From the NCBI GenBank assembly GCA_947497185.1, contig CANMFL010000003.1, positions 434,001 to 498,000 of the forward strand: a stretch of DNA of 64,000 bases, read 5' to 3'. The DNA comes from an uncultured Paracoccaceae bacterium. Lineage in GTDB: Bacteria > Pseudomonadota > Alphaproteobacteria > Rhodobacterales > Rhodobacteraceae. Position numbers and translations under genes: made by a program. Below are positions 55,713-64,000 of the stretch, piece by piece. The notes under the pieces were generated by a model. That model had not been told where the DNA came from. It worked only from the letters and a program-made list of their open reading frames with translations, and did no database searches. Within the stretch, counting starts at the first letter, position 1. Each line of letters starts with the position of its first letter.

Positions 55713-55727
55713 TTAACAAAGATTAAC
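55713..55727. promoter_or_regulatory. CtrA-like direct repeat upstream of the diguanylate cyclase
   Basis: TTAAC-AAAGA-TTAAC, two half-sites 10 bases apart, about 93 bases before the GGDEF gene and 91 before zapE. The Caulobacter CtrA consensus is TTAA-N7-TTAA; here the gap is N6, so this is a near match only. Confidence 0.35.
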
Positions 55728-55819
55728 CGAGAGTGTCGAAACCGTCGTTCCCCAGTGTTTTGTTAAGAAACTAAAAAGCCTTATGGAATACACCAAGCGC
55801 CAACAACAACGAGGTTGGC

Positions 55820-56962
55820 ATGAACTCCCTGCTCCAGACCGCCGAAATTCTGGTCGATCCGATGCTCTTGGCGATTGCCGTCATCTATATTTACGGGTTC
55901 ATCGTGCGCCTTACGCCCAACACACGCATCCATCAAATCGTGATGGGTGTCACCTTTGGGGTCGGCGTCATTTTCGCGATGTTGATGCCGATCACCTTTG
56001 CAGATGGCGTGATCATCGATATGCGCAATCTGCTGATCGGGCTCTCATCTGCATTCTTCGGCATTCCCGGTGCGATTATCGCGGGTGGTATGGGCCTAGT
56101 GACACGATTCTACATCGGTGGAAGCGGTGCAGTTGCCGGCATGACAGGTATATTCATCGCGACCTGCGCAGGCCTTTTTTGGTCGCATTTTGTACGCGGA
56201 ACGCTAAAAAAGCAGGGCATTGAACTCGTACTTCTTGGCCTGCTGATTTGCACCTATTTGTTTGCTGTTGTCCTGTTGCCCACGACCATCATGTGGTCGG
56301 CAATCTACGAACTGATCCCCGTTCTCATCGTGTTTAACGTCGTCGGTACGGTCCTCATCGGCAGTCTCATGATCCGTGAAGAAGGGCTTGCGGCGGAAAA
56401 TGCCGCGCTGCTCAATGCTGCCACGACCGATCCTCTTACCCGCCTCCAGAACCGACGAAGCGCTGTTGCCGCTTATAACGCGCTGCCAATTCCAAACAAC
56501 AGCCGCCACGGCACCGCCATGCTTTGCTTCGATGTCGATAATTTTAAAATTATCAACGACACTTACGGGCATGTTTGGGGCGACAAAGTGCTTGCCGAGA
56601 TTTCCGACAGAATTAGCAAAACGTTGCGCCCCACGGATGTTTTTTCGCGCTTGGGCGGCGATGAATTTCTCATCATTCTCCCGGCAGTAACCGAGGCCGA
56701 AACACAGCAGATCGCTGAACGTTGCCGCGACGTGATCGCACAAACCGACATTGCCGATGTTGGCGAAACGATGAACGTCACAATTAGTGTCGGTGCAGAA
56801 TGGCTATCAGAACGTCCTGACTTTCTGACATTCGTCGCGCGGGCAGACGAGGCGCTGTATCATGCGAAAAAGCTGGGGCGCAATTGCGTTTCATTTGCTT
56901 GGCTCAACACGTCAACTGCCGCGCAGGCGCTGAGCCAAGCAACCCAAAATCGAACCGCCTAA
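55820..56962 (+). CDS. diguanylate cyclase with LytS-type 5TM sensor
   Basis: 380-residue inner-membrane protein. The N-terminal region (about 1-185) has five to six TM helices with GGMGLVTRFYIGGSGAVAGM, the pattern of the 5TM-5TMR_LYT receptor domain. The C-terminal GGDEF domain has an intact active site SRLGGDEF (279-283) and a metal Asp in FDVDNFK. An RxxD inhibitory site (Arg270-Asp273) lies 5 residues before GGDEF, so it should make c-di-GMP under product feedback. No EAL gene is adjacent. Confidence 0.92.
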   Translation: MNSLLQTAEILVDPMLLAIAVIYIYGFIVRLTPNTRIHQIVMGVTFGVGVIFAMLMPITFADGVIIDMRNLLIGLSSAFFGIPGAIIAGGMGLVTRFYIGGSGAVAGMTGIFIATCAGLFWSHFVRGTLKKQGIELVLLGLLICTYLFAVVLLPTTIMWSAIYELIPVLIVFNVVGTVLIGSLMIREEGLAAENAALLNAATTDPLTRLQNRRSAVAAYNALPIPNNSRHGTAMLCFDVDNFKIINDTYGHVWGDKVLAEISDRISKTLRPTDVFSRLGGDEFLIILPAVTEAETQQIAERCRDVIAQTDIADVGETMNVTISVGAEWLSERPDFLTFVARADEALYHAKKLGRNCVSFAWLNTSTAAQALSQATQNRTA

Positions 56963-57891
56963 GACCTGCTTTGTGAGCGCAACATCGCGCGCAGAAAAGT
57001 CGATAGCTCAGCGCCATGACTGTACGGCAGCGCGTGACCCGCACCCTCTACGACTTCTTGATGCGCAACGCGGTTCCATTCGGCGAGTCTGCCAAGCGCA
57101 GCTATCGGGATAACGCTATCCTGCTCACCCCAAATTGCGATCACCGGAATACCATTTCGGCTGATGCTGCGATGCTCCTGCTCTTGTAGCACTTCTAAAA
57201 TATTGCGTCGGCTTGATAGAACCGAGCGCAAGTAGCCCCGTTTCTGCAATTCAGCCCGCTGTGAGGCGGCGATATCTGGGGCCGTGGCACTTGCTGGATC
57301 GTTTGCAATCGCCCGCCGCATCCGCACGCCAGCAAGCACGCCATGCACCCAATCACCGATGATCGGCTTGGTGCGGCAAAATTCGGAGAACTTGCTTTCC
57401 TTGGTCGCGATACCTGCAGGAGCCAGCAAAATAAGACGTTTCATGCGGTGTGGCTCGTTCGCCGCGAACGCTGTCGCAATCGTCCCGCCCATCGAATAAC
57501 CGACAAGGGTCAAATCATCGTCCAACGCCAATTCGGCCAAGAGATCATTCAGCTGGGTTAAGAAAAATGGAACATCCTGAACGCCGTCTGGCGCATCCGA
57601 AAACCCACGCCCGTACAGGTCATAAACCAGAACACGATACCCCGTATCCCCCAATGCCTGCGCAGTTTCTTTCCAAACTGTGGATGGTGTCGAAAGGCCG
57701 TGGATCAAAACTGCAACCGGCCCACGAACGGGACCAAGCCATTGATAATGCGTCACACCTTGGGATAACTCAGCAAACTTTCCCGGCGCGGTTTTGCGCA
57801 CAGCAGCAGTCATCGGACGTCGCCGCGCCTCTAAGATCACAGGCAAAGCGATCGCCAAAACCAGACCCAACAGTATAATAAACCAGATCAT
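56959..57891 (-). CDS. alpha/beta hydrolase
   Basis: 310-residue alpha/beta-fold hydrolase with an N-terminal membrane anchor (about 1-20). Oxyanion HG is in LIHGLSTPS, the nucleophile elbow is GYSMG, and the late catalytic His is in EGAGHALPYSHG. Substrate unknown; esterase, lipase or haloperoxidase-like. The start at 57891 has GGAAGG 7 bases upstream. Its stop overlaps the diguanylate cyclase stop on the other strand. Confidence 0.88.
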   Translation of the reverse strand: MIWFIILLGLVLAIALPVILEARRRPMTAAVRKTAPGKFAELSQGVTHYQWLGPVRGPVAVLIHGLSTPSTVWKETAQALGDTGYRVLVYDLYGRGFSDAPDGVQDVPFFLTQLNDLLAELALDDDLTLVGYSMGGTIATAFAANEPHRMKRLILLAPAGIATKESKFSEFCRTKPIIGDWVHGVLAGVRMRRAIANDPASATAPDIAASQRAELQKRGYLRSVLSSRRNILEVLQEQEHRSISRNGIPVIAIWGEQDSVIPIAALGRLAEWNRVAHQEVVEGAGHALPYSHGAELSTFLRAMLRSQSRS

Positions 57892-57935
57892 GCGTCTGCC
57901 TTCCAATTCATAAAATTTGCACGGCTGTTAACCGT

Positions 57936-58856
57936 CTATGATCCAAGCCGCTGCGCCCAAGCCGTCTGAATATAACTGCTTGTCATCAAATCAAGATGCG
58001 CACCGCCGCCGTTCTTAAACAGGGTAATTTCGTCATCACTATGGCGTTGGAATTTCGCCAATTCGTAATAATCCGCGATAACGGCGTCCGGCAGAATTGC
58101 GCCCGCAGCCAATGGCGTTTTCAACTCGCCGATATGGTCCATCGTGGTTTGTTTATTATCAACGAAGATCCGAGATTTCTGCAAAACGGCATCGTCTGCT
58201 TCGCGCATGTCCGGGCGATATGCACCAATAAGATCAATATGTTGACCGGGGTGCAGCCATTCGCCTTTGATCAGCGGATCAGTTGACATGGTTGCAGACG
58301 TCACAATATCGGCGGCCCGCACTGCGGCCTCTAGATCATCAGCAACGTCCACCTCGGGAAAGTCCTTCGCAAACGCCTCTGCGCCCGCACGACTGCGATT
58401 CCAAATGGCAAACGACGCATTGGGAAACGCCGCAGAATATGCTTGTTTCAGCGAGCGTCCTACCGTGCCAGCCCCGACAATCAGGATAGTCTTGCTATCA
58501 GGCCGCGCCAAACGACGCGCGGCGAGCAGGCTATCACCCGCCGTTTTCCACTTTGTCACCAAATGAAAATCTAGGATCGCCGAAAGCGACCCATCCTCAT
58601 CAGAATAAAGCGTCACGCCACCGTTCACCATCGGCTTATCAAGCTTGCGATTTTCCGGAAAAATCGTAGCGCATTTGACGGCGAGCCCCATACCTTTGAT
58701 CCACGCGGATCGGTTCAGCAGGGTGTTATCCCCTTGATACAAAAACACATCTTCAACTTGCGCAGGCGGTAAATCGTGTCCTTTTGCCAAAGCGTCAGTC
58801 AGGTCGAGCCAGTTCAGGATCGCGTCAGCTTCTGCAAATGGGATCATTACGGTCAT
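57936..58856 (-). CDS. ornithine cyclodeaminase / mu-crystallin family protein
   Basis: 306-residue NAD(P)-binding enzyme. The substrate domain contains MGLAVKCATIFPENR, the Rossmann motif is VGAGTVGRSL (about 130-139), and DLIGAYRPDMREAD is the family stretch after it. Members include ornithine cyclodeaminase, alanine dehydrogenase, and ketimine reductases; the exact substrate cannot be told. The ATG overlaps the HAD gene stop (ATGA). Confidence 0.88.
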   Translation of the reverse strand: MTVMIPFAEADAILNWLDLTDALAKGHDLPPAQVEDVFLYQGDNTLLNRSAWIKGMGLAVKCATIFPENRKLDKPMVNGGVTLYSDEDGSLSAILDFHLVTKWKTAGDSLLAARRLARPDSKTILIVGAGTVGRSLKQAYSAAFPNASFAIWNRSRAGAEAFAKDFPEVDVADDLEAAVRAADIVTSATMSTDPLIKGEWLHPGQHIDLIGAYRPDMREADDAVLQKSRIFVDNKQTTMDHIGELKTPLAAGAILPDAVIADYYELAKFQRHSDDEITLFKNGGGAHLDLMTSSYIQTAWAQRLGS

Positions 58857-59476
58857 TGTGCGGCCTCCTTGGTTAACAGTCCCTCAGCGACAAGTCGATC
58901 CGCCCAACCGTCAGCCCCCGTGAACACATGTGTTTGCCAGCCACGGGCACGTGCCGCGGTGATGTTGTCGATCCGGTCATCGGTGAACAACAAGCTCGCG
59001 GGATCAAGCCCGCAATCGTCCTCGACCATTTGATAAATCGTCGCATCAGGTTTGATCACGCCCATGTGGCCGGAAATATAGCTGCGATCAAATTCGGTCA
59101 GGAACGGATAAACCGGCTTTGCGACGTCAAAGGTTTGAATACCGAAATTCGACAGCGCAAAGACTGGCACGCCCGCCGCTTTCAAAGCCCGCAAAGTCCG
59201 CACTGAGCGGTCAATCGCAGGTGCAGCCATTTCGATCCAGCGATCGTGCCACATCATCACTTCGTCGTGCCAATCGGGGTTCGCTTTCGCTGCCTCCAGA
59301 ATGGTATCGTGAAAGTTCTCGCCGCGATCGACCTTGTCGTTAGTGCCGTGCAGATCAATCGCCGCGAACATCGCCCGCCGCCGTTCGGCCCCGATCACAC
59401 CGTCAAAAAACCGTTCTGGTTGCCATTCGATAAGCACATTACCGATGTCGAAAATGACGGCTTTAATCTGGGGCAT
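58853..59476 (-). CDS. HAD family phosphatase (YihX-like)
   Basis: 207-residue HAD-IA hydrolase. Motif I FDIGNVLIEWQPERFF, motif II ALSNFG, motif III/IV KPDATIYQ and FTDDRIDNITAARARG. It resembles the YihX alpha-D-glucose-1-phosphatase group, which is a family-level hint only. It overlaps the ornithine cyclodeaminase-like gene downstream by 4 bases. Confidence 0.88.
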   Translation of the reverse strand: MPQIKAVIFDIGNVLIEWQPERFFDGVIGAERRRAMFAAIDLHGTNDKVDRGENFHDTILEAAKANPDWHDEVMMWHDRWIEMAAPAIDRSVRTLRALKAAGVPVFALSNFGIQTFDVAKPVYPFLTEFDRSYISGHMGVIKPDATIYQMVEDDCGLDPASLLFTDDRIDNITAARARGWQTHVFTGADGWADRLVAEGLLTKEAAQ

Positions 59477-59546
59477 ACGAGTTTCCTTTTGCGTTCAGCA
59501 CAGTCTAACCGCTTCACGCCGCTCGTCCAGTCAAAGACACGGCAGA

Positions 59547-59993
59547 TTAAGGTTTGGCAGCCGCCCGCACAGCCCGTTCCAATGCGTCCAAAAACCGCGC
59601 CCGATCTGCTTTGGAAAACGGCTTTCCGCCGCCTTGCCGGAATGGATCAGCGGCCCGCATGTCGGCCATCAAATCGCGCGTCGCAAGGACGTTGCCGATG
59701 TTTGCAGTCGTCAGCGGTTCGCCGTTGTGTTTCAGCACGAGCGCACCATTCTCGACGCATTTCGCAGCCAGCGGAATGTCACCCGTGATCACCACATCGC
59801 CTTTGGTCGCGCGATCCGCGATCCAAATGTCAGCGATATCGGGGCCGTCAGGCACGACAACCGTCTCTACGAACGGATTTGGTGACGGGCGAATACCACC
59901 GTTCGAGACCACGAACATTTTCAGCTTATGGCGTGTGCCGACACGTTCGACTTCGGCCTTAACGGGGCACGCATCGGCATCAACGTAGATCAT
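59547..59993 (-). CDS. YaiI/YqxD family protein (DUF188)
   Basis: 148-residue protein: [19 protein letters not shown] at the N-terminus, then [17 protein letters not shown] and a C-terminal [21 protein letters not shown], all diagnostic of DUF188. The fold is NYN/PIN-like, and nuclease activity is suspected from the fold but not shown. The ATG overlaps the fghA stop (ATGA), so it is translated after... its 3' neighbour fghA lies upstream in coordinates only: on the minus strand YaiI precedes none of the other and instead overlaps the fghA 3' end. Confidence 0.9.
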   Translation of the reverse strand: MIYVDADACPVKAEVERVGTRHKLKMFVVSNGGIRPSPNPFVETVVVPDGPDIADIWIADRATKGDVVITGDIPLAAKCVENGALVLKHNGEPLTTANIGNVLATRDLMADMRAADPFRQGGGKPFSKADRARFLDALERAVRAAAKP

Positions 59994-60817
59994 TTATACA
60001 GCGCCTCAGCGTGGAAAATGATGTGATCTTCCATGAAGCTTGAGATGAAATAATACGAATGATCATAGCCTTTTTGCATCCGTAAATGGCCTTCCTGACG
60101 CCGCTCAACCATAGCGCTGGCAAGGGCCGCTGTGCCCAGCAAATCGCCGAACTGATCGTCGGTGCCTGTGTCAATCAGAACTGGCCCGTCAAAGCCGTTG
60201 CCTTGCATCAAAAGGGTCGCGTCGTGCGGGCCCCAGTTGTCTTCGTCACCCCAATAGGCCGCGAATTGCTTGCGGCCCCAGTCGCTATTCGTGGGGTTGC
60301 AGATTGGCGCAAACGCGGAAACTGACCGGAACCGACCGGGCAATGCCATCGCGAGCGTCAACGCCCCATGACCGCCCATCGAATGGCCTGTGATTGATTG
60401 TGACCCCATATCCAGCGGGAATTTCTCACCGACCAAGGCAGGCAATTCGTCCGCGATATAGGTCCACATCTTAAAGTTCTTCGACCACGGCTCTTGGGTC
60501 GCATCAATGTAGAAACCCGCCCCCTGGCCCAGGTCATAGGCGTCATCGTCAGGCACACCTTCGCCGCGCGGCGACGTGTCGGGGAAAATCACAGCGATCC
60601 CGTGATCCGCCGCCCAAGACTGCGCACCGGCTTTTTCCATCGCGTTTGCGTGGGTGCAGGTCAGGCCGGACAAGAACCACATAACCGGAACGGGACCATC
60701 TTGCGCCTCTGCGGGCAGGAAAAGACCGAATGTCATTTCAGTGCCAGTGGCGCTGGATTCGTGGGAATACACGCCTTGCGTGCCACCAAAGCTGCGGTTT
60801 TCAGAAATCGTTTTCAT
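59990..60817 (-). CDS. fghA: S-formylglutathione hydrolase
   Basis: 275-residue esterase-D family hydrolase that completes glutathione-dependent formaldehyde oxidation by splitting S-formylglutathione to formate and glutathione. Nucleophile elbow [14 protein letters not shown]-terminal [18 protein letters not shown], and the [23 protein letters not shown] substrate stretch are typical. Cytosolic. Its stop overlaps the yaiI start, and the glutathione-dependent formaldehyde dehydrogenase gene is not in the window. Confidence 0.95.
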   Translation of the reverse strand: MKTISENRSFGGTQGVYSHESSATGTEMTFGLFLPAEAQDGPVPVMWFLSGLTCTHANAMEKAGAQSWAADHGIAVIFPDTSPRGEGVPDDDAYDLGQGAGFYIDATQEPWSKNFKMWTYIADELPALVGEKFPLDMGSQSITGHSMGGHGALTLAMALPGRFRSVSAFAPICNPTNSDWGRKQFAAYWGDEDNWGPHDATLLMQGNGFDGPVLIDTGTDDQFGDLLGTAALASAMVERRQEGHLRMQKGYDHSYYFISSFMEDHIIFHAEALYK

Positions 60818-60856
60818 GTGGAAATCCCTTTCGTTTGCACAAGGGCTATCCGAGCA

Positions 60857-61786
60857 TCACAGGCTTGTCACCCATCCGATCACAACCGAGATCGTCAGAA
60901 TGCTCGCCACCGTAGAGATCAGGATCGCGGCGGACACGCGGGCTGGCGCCACGGCATAATGCTGCGCGATGATGTAGACGTTGCCAGCGACAGGCAGTGC
61001 GGCGGCGGCAATCATCACGCCAGTCGCAACAGGATCAACGTGGAACAGGTACAGCGCGGCCAATCCGACAGCAGCCGGATGCAACACCAGTTTACACAGC
61101 GTTAACCAAGCCGCGATGCTGACGCGCTCTGCCGATTTACTGGCCAGCGATGCGCCAATGGCAAACAACGCACCCGGCGTTGCAGCACCGCCCAATAGCG
61201 TCAGGAAATCGGTTGCGGGTAGCGGCAAATCTATGGTCATGGCAGATAGGGTTAACCCGATCACAATCGACACAATCATCGGGTTTTGCAGTAGGCCAAG
61301 CCCAACCGTCCGCAGAATCCCCAACCGCATACGTCCATCGCGCGATCCGGTGATCAGGATCACGACCAGCGAGCCGAAAAAGACCAGATCGACAGCCAGA
61401 ACCATCATGATCGGCCCAATCGCTTTGTCACCGAGCAACAGCGCGAGCATCGGAATGCCCAGAAAACCGACGTTCCCGATCACCGCGCATTGGGCTTCAA
61501 TCGCGGCTTCGGCGACATTCAACCGCCTGATCATCGCAACCAATGTCGCCAAGGCGTAAACGGCGAACGTCCCGACCAAATAAGCCCCGACAAACGACCA
61601 ATCCAGCACATCGGACAGGTTCAGCGACACCGAAAAGCGCAGCAGCATGGCGGGCAGCGCAAAGTAGAACACGAACTTGGTTAAATAGGCCGTCCCGACT
61701 TCACTAAAGAAACCGCGACGCGCGGCACCGTACCCTAGCGCGATCAACCCGAAAAAAGGCAGCGTTTGCAGAAAAACTGCAATCAA
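60857..61786 (-). CDS. AEC family transporter
   Basis: 309-residue membrane protein with about ten TM helices, like auxin-efflux-carrier/malonate-type permeases. GYGAARRGFF in the first loop and NPMIVSIVIGLTLS in the middle are typical. Substrate unknown, probably an organic acid. The only usable start near the N-terminus is TTG at 61786, which overlaps the stop of the upstream gene (TTGA). The next Met is far inside, so TTG is accepted. Confidence 0.85.
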   Translation of the reverse strand: MIAVFLQTLPFFGLIALGYGAARRGFFSEVGTAYLTKFVFYFALPAMLLRFSVSLNLSDVLDWSFVGAYLVGTFAVYALATLVAMIRRLNVAEAAIEAQCAVIGNVGFLGIPMLALLLGDKAIGPIMMVLAVDLVFFGSLVVILITGSRDGRMRLGILRTVGLGLLQNPMIVSIVIGLTLSAMTIDLPLPATDFLTLLGGAATPGALFAIGASLASKSAERVSIAAWLTLCKLVLHPAAVGLAALYLFHVDPVATGVMIAAAALPVAGNVYIIAQHYAVAPARVSAAILISTVASILTISVVIGWVTSL

Positions 61787-62763
61787 TCGAACGCGCCTGT
61801 GACACGGCCCAACAGCATGAATGCGCGTGCGGTGCGGGTGTCGGCCAGTTCAATCAATTCAGCGTCGGATGCGACGACTTCGAACGACACCAGCATCTTG
61901 TCAAAATGACGCAAGAAATGGTGGCAAGCATCGCGGAAAATCGGGTCTTCCCGCATCCGCGCCGTGGTTAACGCAAGCGACGTCCGGTCCCGTACACCGC
62001 CCAGCGCACCAATCGCACGTCCGCGTTCACCTTGGGCAAAACGACGCCACAGCTCGGGCCGTGACCGATCCGGTGCAAGGTCATCCATGTAGATACCGTC
62101 TTGCGACAACAACGTCAGCACGTCTTGGCTTGCCTGTACCAATTGACGGGCAGACCTGTCTTTCAACGCTTTGCGCAACGCAGCGAATCCAATCGCGTCG
62201 CCTTCGGTATCGGGAAAATTCAATGCACGGATTAAATCGACGCGCGGTAGTGGCGGCGTGTCATCTTCTGGCTGCACATCCAAGGCGAGTGCGCGTTGTT
62301 CAGGCGGCACCGGCTTTGCGGTCTTGATGTCCAACTTTACACCAGCGTCCCGCGAACTCGTGAACGTCGCCAAGGGCGCGTCGGGTTTCTTTGTCGCTTG
62401 GGCGATCTGGTTCAATTTGCGTTCGACCGATGATTGCGACGTCAGCGGGCTGCCTTGGCGTTCGGTCATGACGTTATCGCGCAGCGTATCGATTGCCTCG
62501 TGCAATAACTGCGCTTCTTCGCGCATGACCTTGGCGGATCGGGCGGCAACTGTGGCCACCCAAATCATCGCAACTGGTAAAAACAACGCCATCAAAATCA
62601 ACACAAACCGCAGGCTGTCAAAGCCTTGATCCGCTGGCGGTGCGGGCGTGACCAAGAAGAAAATGCTCACACCCAGCATCCATACCACTGACAAAATCAG
62701 TGCGATGACTTCTGTACGGCTTGGTGCAAAAGCACCTGCATTCATTTGAGAGCGTAACGCCAT
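61783..62763 (-). CDS. membrane protein of unknown function
   Basis: 326-residue protein with two N-terminal TM helices (about 20-40 and 55-77), a short coiled-coil stretch (about 80-110), a Pro/Asp-rich linker, and a conserved-looking helical C-terminal domain (about 180-326, with ALNFPDTEGDAIGFAALRKAL). No family recognised. ATG at 62763 is preferred over an in-frame TTG at 62778. It lies between greA and the AEC transporter, overlapping the latter by 4 bases. Confidence 0.72.
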   Translation of the reverse strand: MALRSQMNAGAFAPSRTEVIALILSVVWMLGVSIFFLVTPAPPADQGFDSLRFVLILMALFLPVAMIWVATVAARSAKVMREEAQLLHEAIDTLRDNVMTERQGSPLTSQSSVERKLNQIAQATKKPDAPLATFTSSRDAGVKLDIKTAKPVPPEQRALALDVQPEDDTPPLPRVDLIRALNFPDTEGDAIGFAALRKALKDRSARQLVQASQDVLTLLSQDGIYMDDLAPDRSRPELWRRFAQGERGRAIGALGGVRDRTSLALTTARMREDPIFRDACHHFLRHFDKMLVSFEVVASDAELIELADTRTARAFMLLGRVTGAFD

Positions 62764-62790
62764 TTGTCGTCTCACCAAACCCTGCTGGGA

Positions 62791-63261
62791 TTATTTGTAA
62801 GCGATTTCAATAATTTCGTAGCTTTTCACACCACCCGGCGTGCGGACTTCGGCACTGTCGCCAACATCTTTGCCGATCAGGGCGCGCGCGATGGGTGATT
62901 TCATGTTCAAACGACCTTGCTCGATGTTGGCCTCGTATTCGCCAACGATTTGGTAGGTCTTTTCCTCGTCCGTGTCTTCGTCGGCCATCGTGACAGTCGC
63001 GCCGAATTTGACGGGACCTTTCATCTTGGCGACATCAATAATGTCGGCCAAGGAAATCACGCCTTCCAGCTCTTTCACACGACCTTCGATAAACGACTGC
63101 TTTTCTTTAGCAGAATGGTATTCCGCGTTCTCGGACAAATCGCCATGCTCGCGTGCCTCTGCAATCGCCCGAATAATTGTGGGGCGCTCAACCGTCTTGA
63201 GGTGCTTCAATTCGGCGTCCAACTTGTCAAAGCCAGCACGTGTAAGCGGGATTTTTTCCAT
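62791..63261 (-). CDS. greA: transcription elongation factor GreA
   Basis: 156-residue factor that rescues backtracked RNA polymerase by stimulating transcript cleavage. The N-terminal coiled coil runs from MEKIPLTRAGFDKLDAELK through AEAREHGDLSENAEYHSAKE, with the acidic tip DLSENAEY, and the C-terminal FKBP-like domain ends SYEIIEIAYK. The start at 63261 is canonical; an upstream in-frame reading from 63303 is rejected. Confidence 0.97.
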   Translation of the reverse strand: MEKIPLTRAGFDKLDAELKHLKTVERPTIIRAIAEAREHGDLSENAEYHSAKEKQSFIEGRVKELEGVISLADIIDVAKMKGPVKFGATVTMADEDTDEEKTYQIVGEYEANIEQGRLNMKSPIARALIGKDVGDSAEVRTPGGVKSYEIIEIAYK

Positions 63262-63528
63262 GACTACGTCCCCTTGGGGCAAAAAATTACATCGAACGTT
63301 CATAACGTACTTGGGCTATAGAAAGTCAAGTACAACTAACATCTGTCGATTTGAATGATGCGGTACATTTTTTAGCCGACCATCGGCGAATATAGGCATT
63401 TTCGTCGCTTTACGACGCAATGTTTCATTTTGTCGTCGCGTCTTGATTGCCCTGTTTTTCCGGATGCGCTAACCCAGTCCGCAACAATATTGCGGAGGTG
63501 CGCCTCCAAATGAACAAAAGGGTGCGAC
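63262..63528. promoter_or_regulatory. divergent control region between greA and the ETF-QO gene
   Basis: 267 bases without a gene. It holds a perfect inverted repeat GTACTTG (63307-63313) / CAAGTAC (63327-63333), centres 20 bases apart; a smaller CGTCG-cttta-CGACG hairpin near 63400; and GGAGG-TGCG-CCTCC (63493-63506) close to the ETF-QO start. Promoters for both genes must lie here, but I cannot assign them firmly. Confidence 0.45.
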
Positions 63529-64000
63529 ATGGCCGACATAGAACGCGAAGCAATGGAATATGACGTCGTTATCGTCGGGGCCGGTCCTGCAGGTCTGTCG
63601 GCGGCGATCCGGTTGAAGCAACTTGATGCCGATATCAACGTGGTCGTGCTGGAAAAAGGGTCCGAAGTTGGGGCGCATATCCTGTCTGGCGCTGTTTTGG
63701 ACACCGCAGGCATCGACAAGTTGATCCCTGATTGGAAAGCCAAAGGCGCACCGATCAACGTCCCAGTCAAAGAAGATAATTTCTACATGCTCGGCGAAGC
63801 GGGCAAAATCCGCGTGCCGAATATTGCGATGCCACCGTTGATGAATAACCACGGAAACTACATCGTTTCCATGGGCAACGTCTGCCGCTGGATGGCGGAA
63901 CAGGCCGAAGAATTAGGCGTCGAAATCTTCCCCGGCATGGCGTGTTCTGAATTGGTGTTCGGTGACAACGGCGAAGTCAAAGGCGTCGTCGCTGGTGAAT
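63529..64000 (+). CDS. electron transfer flavoprotein-ubiquinone oxidoreductase, N-terminal part (truncated by window edge)
   Basis: The first 157 residues of ETF-QO, a membrane-associated FAD/4Fe-4S enzyme that passes electrons from ETF to ubiquinone during fatty and amino acid oxidation. The FAD motif [20 protein letters not shown] lies at about 11-30, followed by LEKGSEVGAHILSGAV and MGNVCRWMAEQAEELGVEI, both characteristic. AAAAGGG lies 6 bases before the ATG at 63529. The frame stays open to the window end. Confidence 0.92.
   Translation, partial: MADIEREAMEYDVVIVGAGPAGLSAAIRLKQLDADINVVVLEKGSEVGAHILSGAVLDTAGIDKLIPDWKAKGAPINVPVKEDNFYMLGEAGKIRVPNIAMPPLMNNHGNYIVSMGNVCRWMAEQAEELGVEIFPGMACSELVFGDNGEVKGVVAGE

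Noticed and set aside
59990..59993. Reading of the yaiI/fghA overlap as yaiI lying downstream of fghA
   Set aside because: On the minus strand yaiI (start 59993) is downstream of fghA (stop 59990-59992): the fghA stop overlaps the yaiI start. This is the correct relation; the wording at the end of the yaiI entry should be read in this sense.
63510..63563. Short overlapping reading frame (17 codons) just before ETF-QO with GGAGG upstream
   Set aside because: The GGAGG belongs to a hairpin and is about 11 bases away; the peptide has no leader-peptide features.

Overview
The window looks like chromosomal DNA of a marine alphaproteobacterium of the order Rhodobacterales (Roseobacter group, Loktanella/Octadecabacter-like). 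This placement is inferred from gene content and protein style, not from a database search. Supporting signs are the Lrp-ald pair, the DgcN/DgcA D-glutamate genes, a PrtD/HlyD secretion pair, DUF1244, DUF6010- and DUF6478-like proteins, fghA, ETF-QO, and dispersed intergenic repeats of a kind common in this order. About 73 protein genes fill the window almost without gaps. Many are chained by 4-base start/stop overlaps (ATGA or GTGA). I found no rRNA, tRNA, CRISPR array, insertion sequence or prophage.

Layout. 1-4.6 kb: end of a myo-inositol catabolic cluster (iolD 3' part, iolC, iolB, a class II aldolase, iolG), followed by a membrane-anchored Ser/Thr kinase. 6.1-9.6 kb: an Lrp-type regulator divergent from alanine dehydrogenase, then mscL, a GST and ytoQ. 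9.7-15.2 kb: a translation block, rpmI-rplT and pheS...pheT, in which three unrelated small genes (DUF2513, YrhK, ASCH) separate the two PheRS subunits. 15.4-20.5 kb: pyruvate kinase, DUF1244, and a D-amino-acid catabolic operon (dgcN-dgcA-dat). 20.8-22.5 kb: amtB and a PII gene. 22.7-26.6 kb: a bifunctional penicillin-binding protein, then MlaA/MlaC lipid-asymmetry genes with a small exported protein. 26.7-29.8 kb: type I secretion ATPase and adaptor without an obvious substrate.

29.8-33.4 kb: RidA, GDPD, a COG3146-type acyltransferase, PhhB and MscS. 33.4-38.4 kb: peroxiredoxin divergent from a ferredoxin reductase-like flavoprotein, rsmD, a HAD phosphatase, a zinc-ribbon orphan, map and sfsA. 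38.5-41.5 kb: CinA-type protein, GNAT, AhpD-like and OmpA genes. 41.5-48.4 kb: LysR regulator, FadH-type reductase, three poorly known genes and ilvD. 48.6-51.5 kb: small membrane protein, accD, DUF6010-like protein and folC. 51.6-54.6 kb: a compact run of four exported or anchored proteins (rhodanese-like without its cysteine, two LysM paralogues, one unknown). 54.6-64 kb: zapE, a diguanylate cyclase, alpha/beta hydrolase, ornithine cyclodeaminase family, HAD, YaiI, fghA, AEC transporter, an unknown membrane protein, greA, and the start of ETF-QO.

Most of the window is ordinary core metabolism. The points most worth a second look are: a four-copy intra-operonic repeat carrying perfect 20-bp palindromes; the interrupted pheS-pheT operon with a DUF2513 gene coupled to pheS; the envelope cluster with two LysM proteins sharing an unnamed domain; the small disulfide-type protein coupled to mlaC-mlaA; and several long inverted repeats in intergenic control regions.
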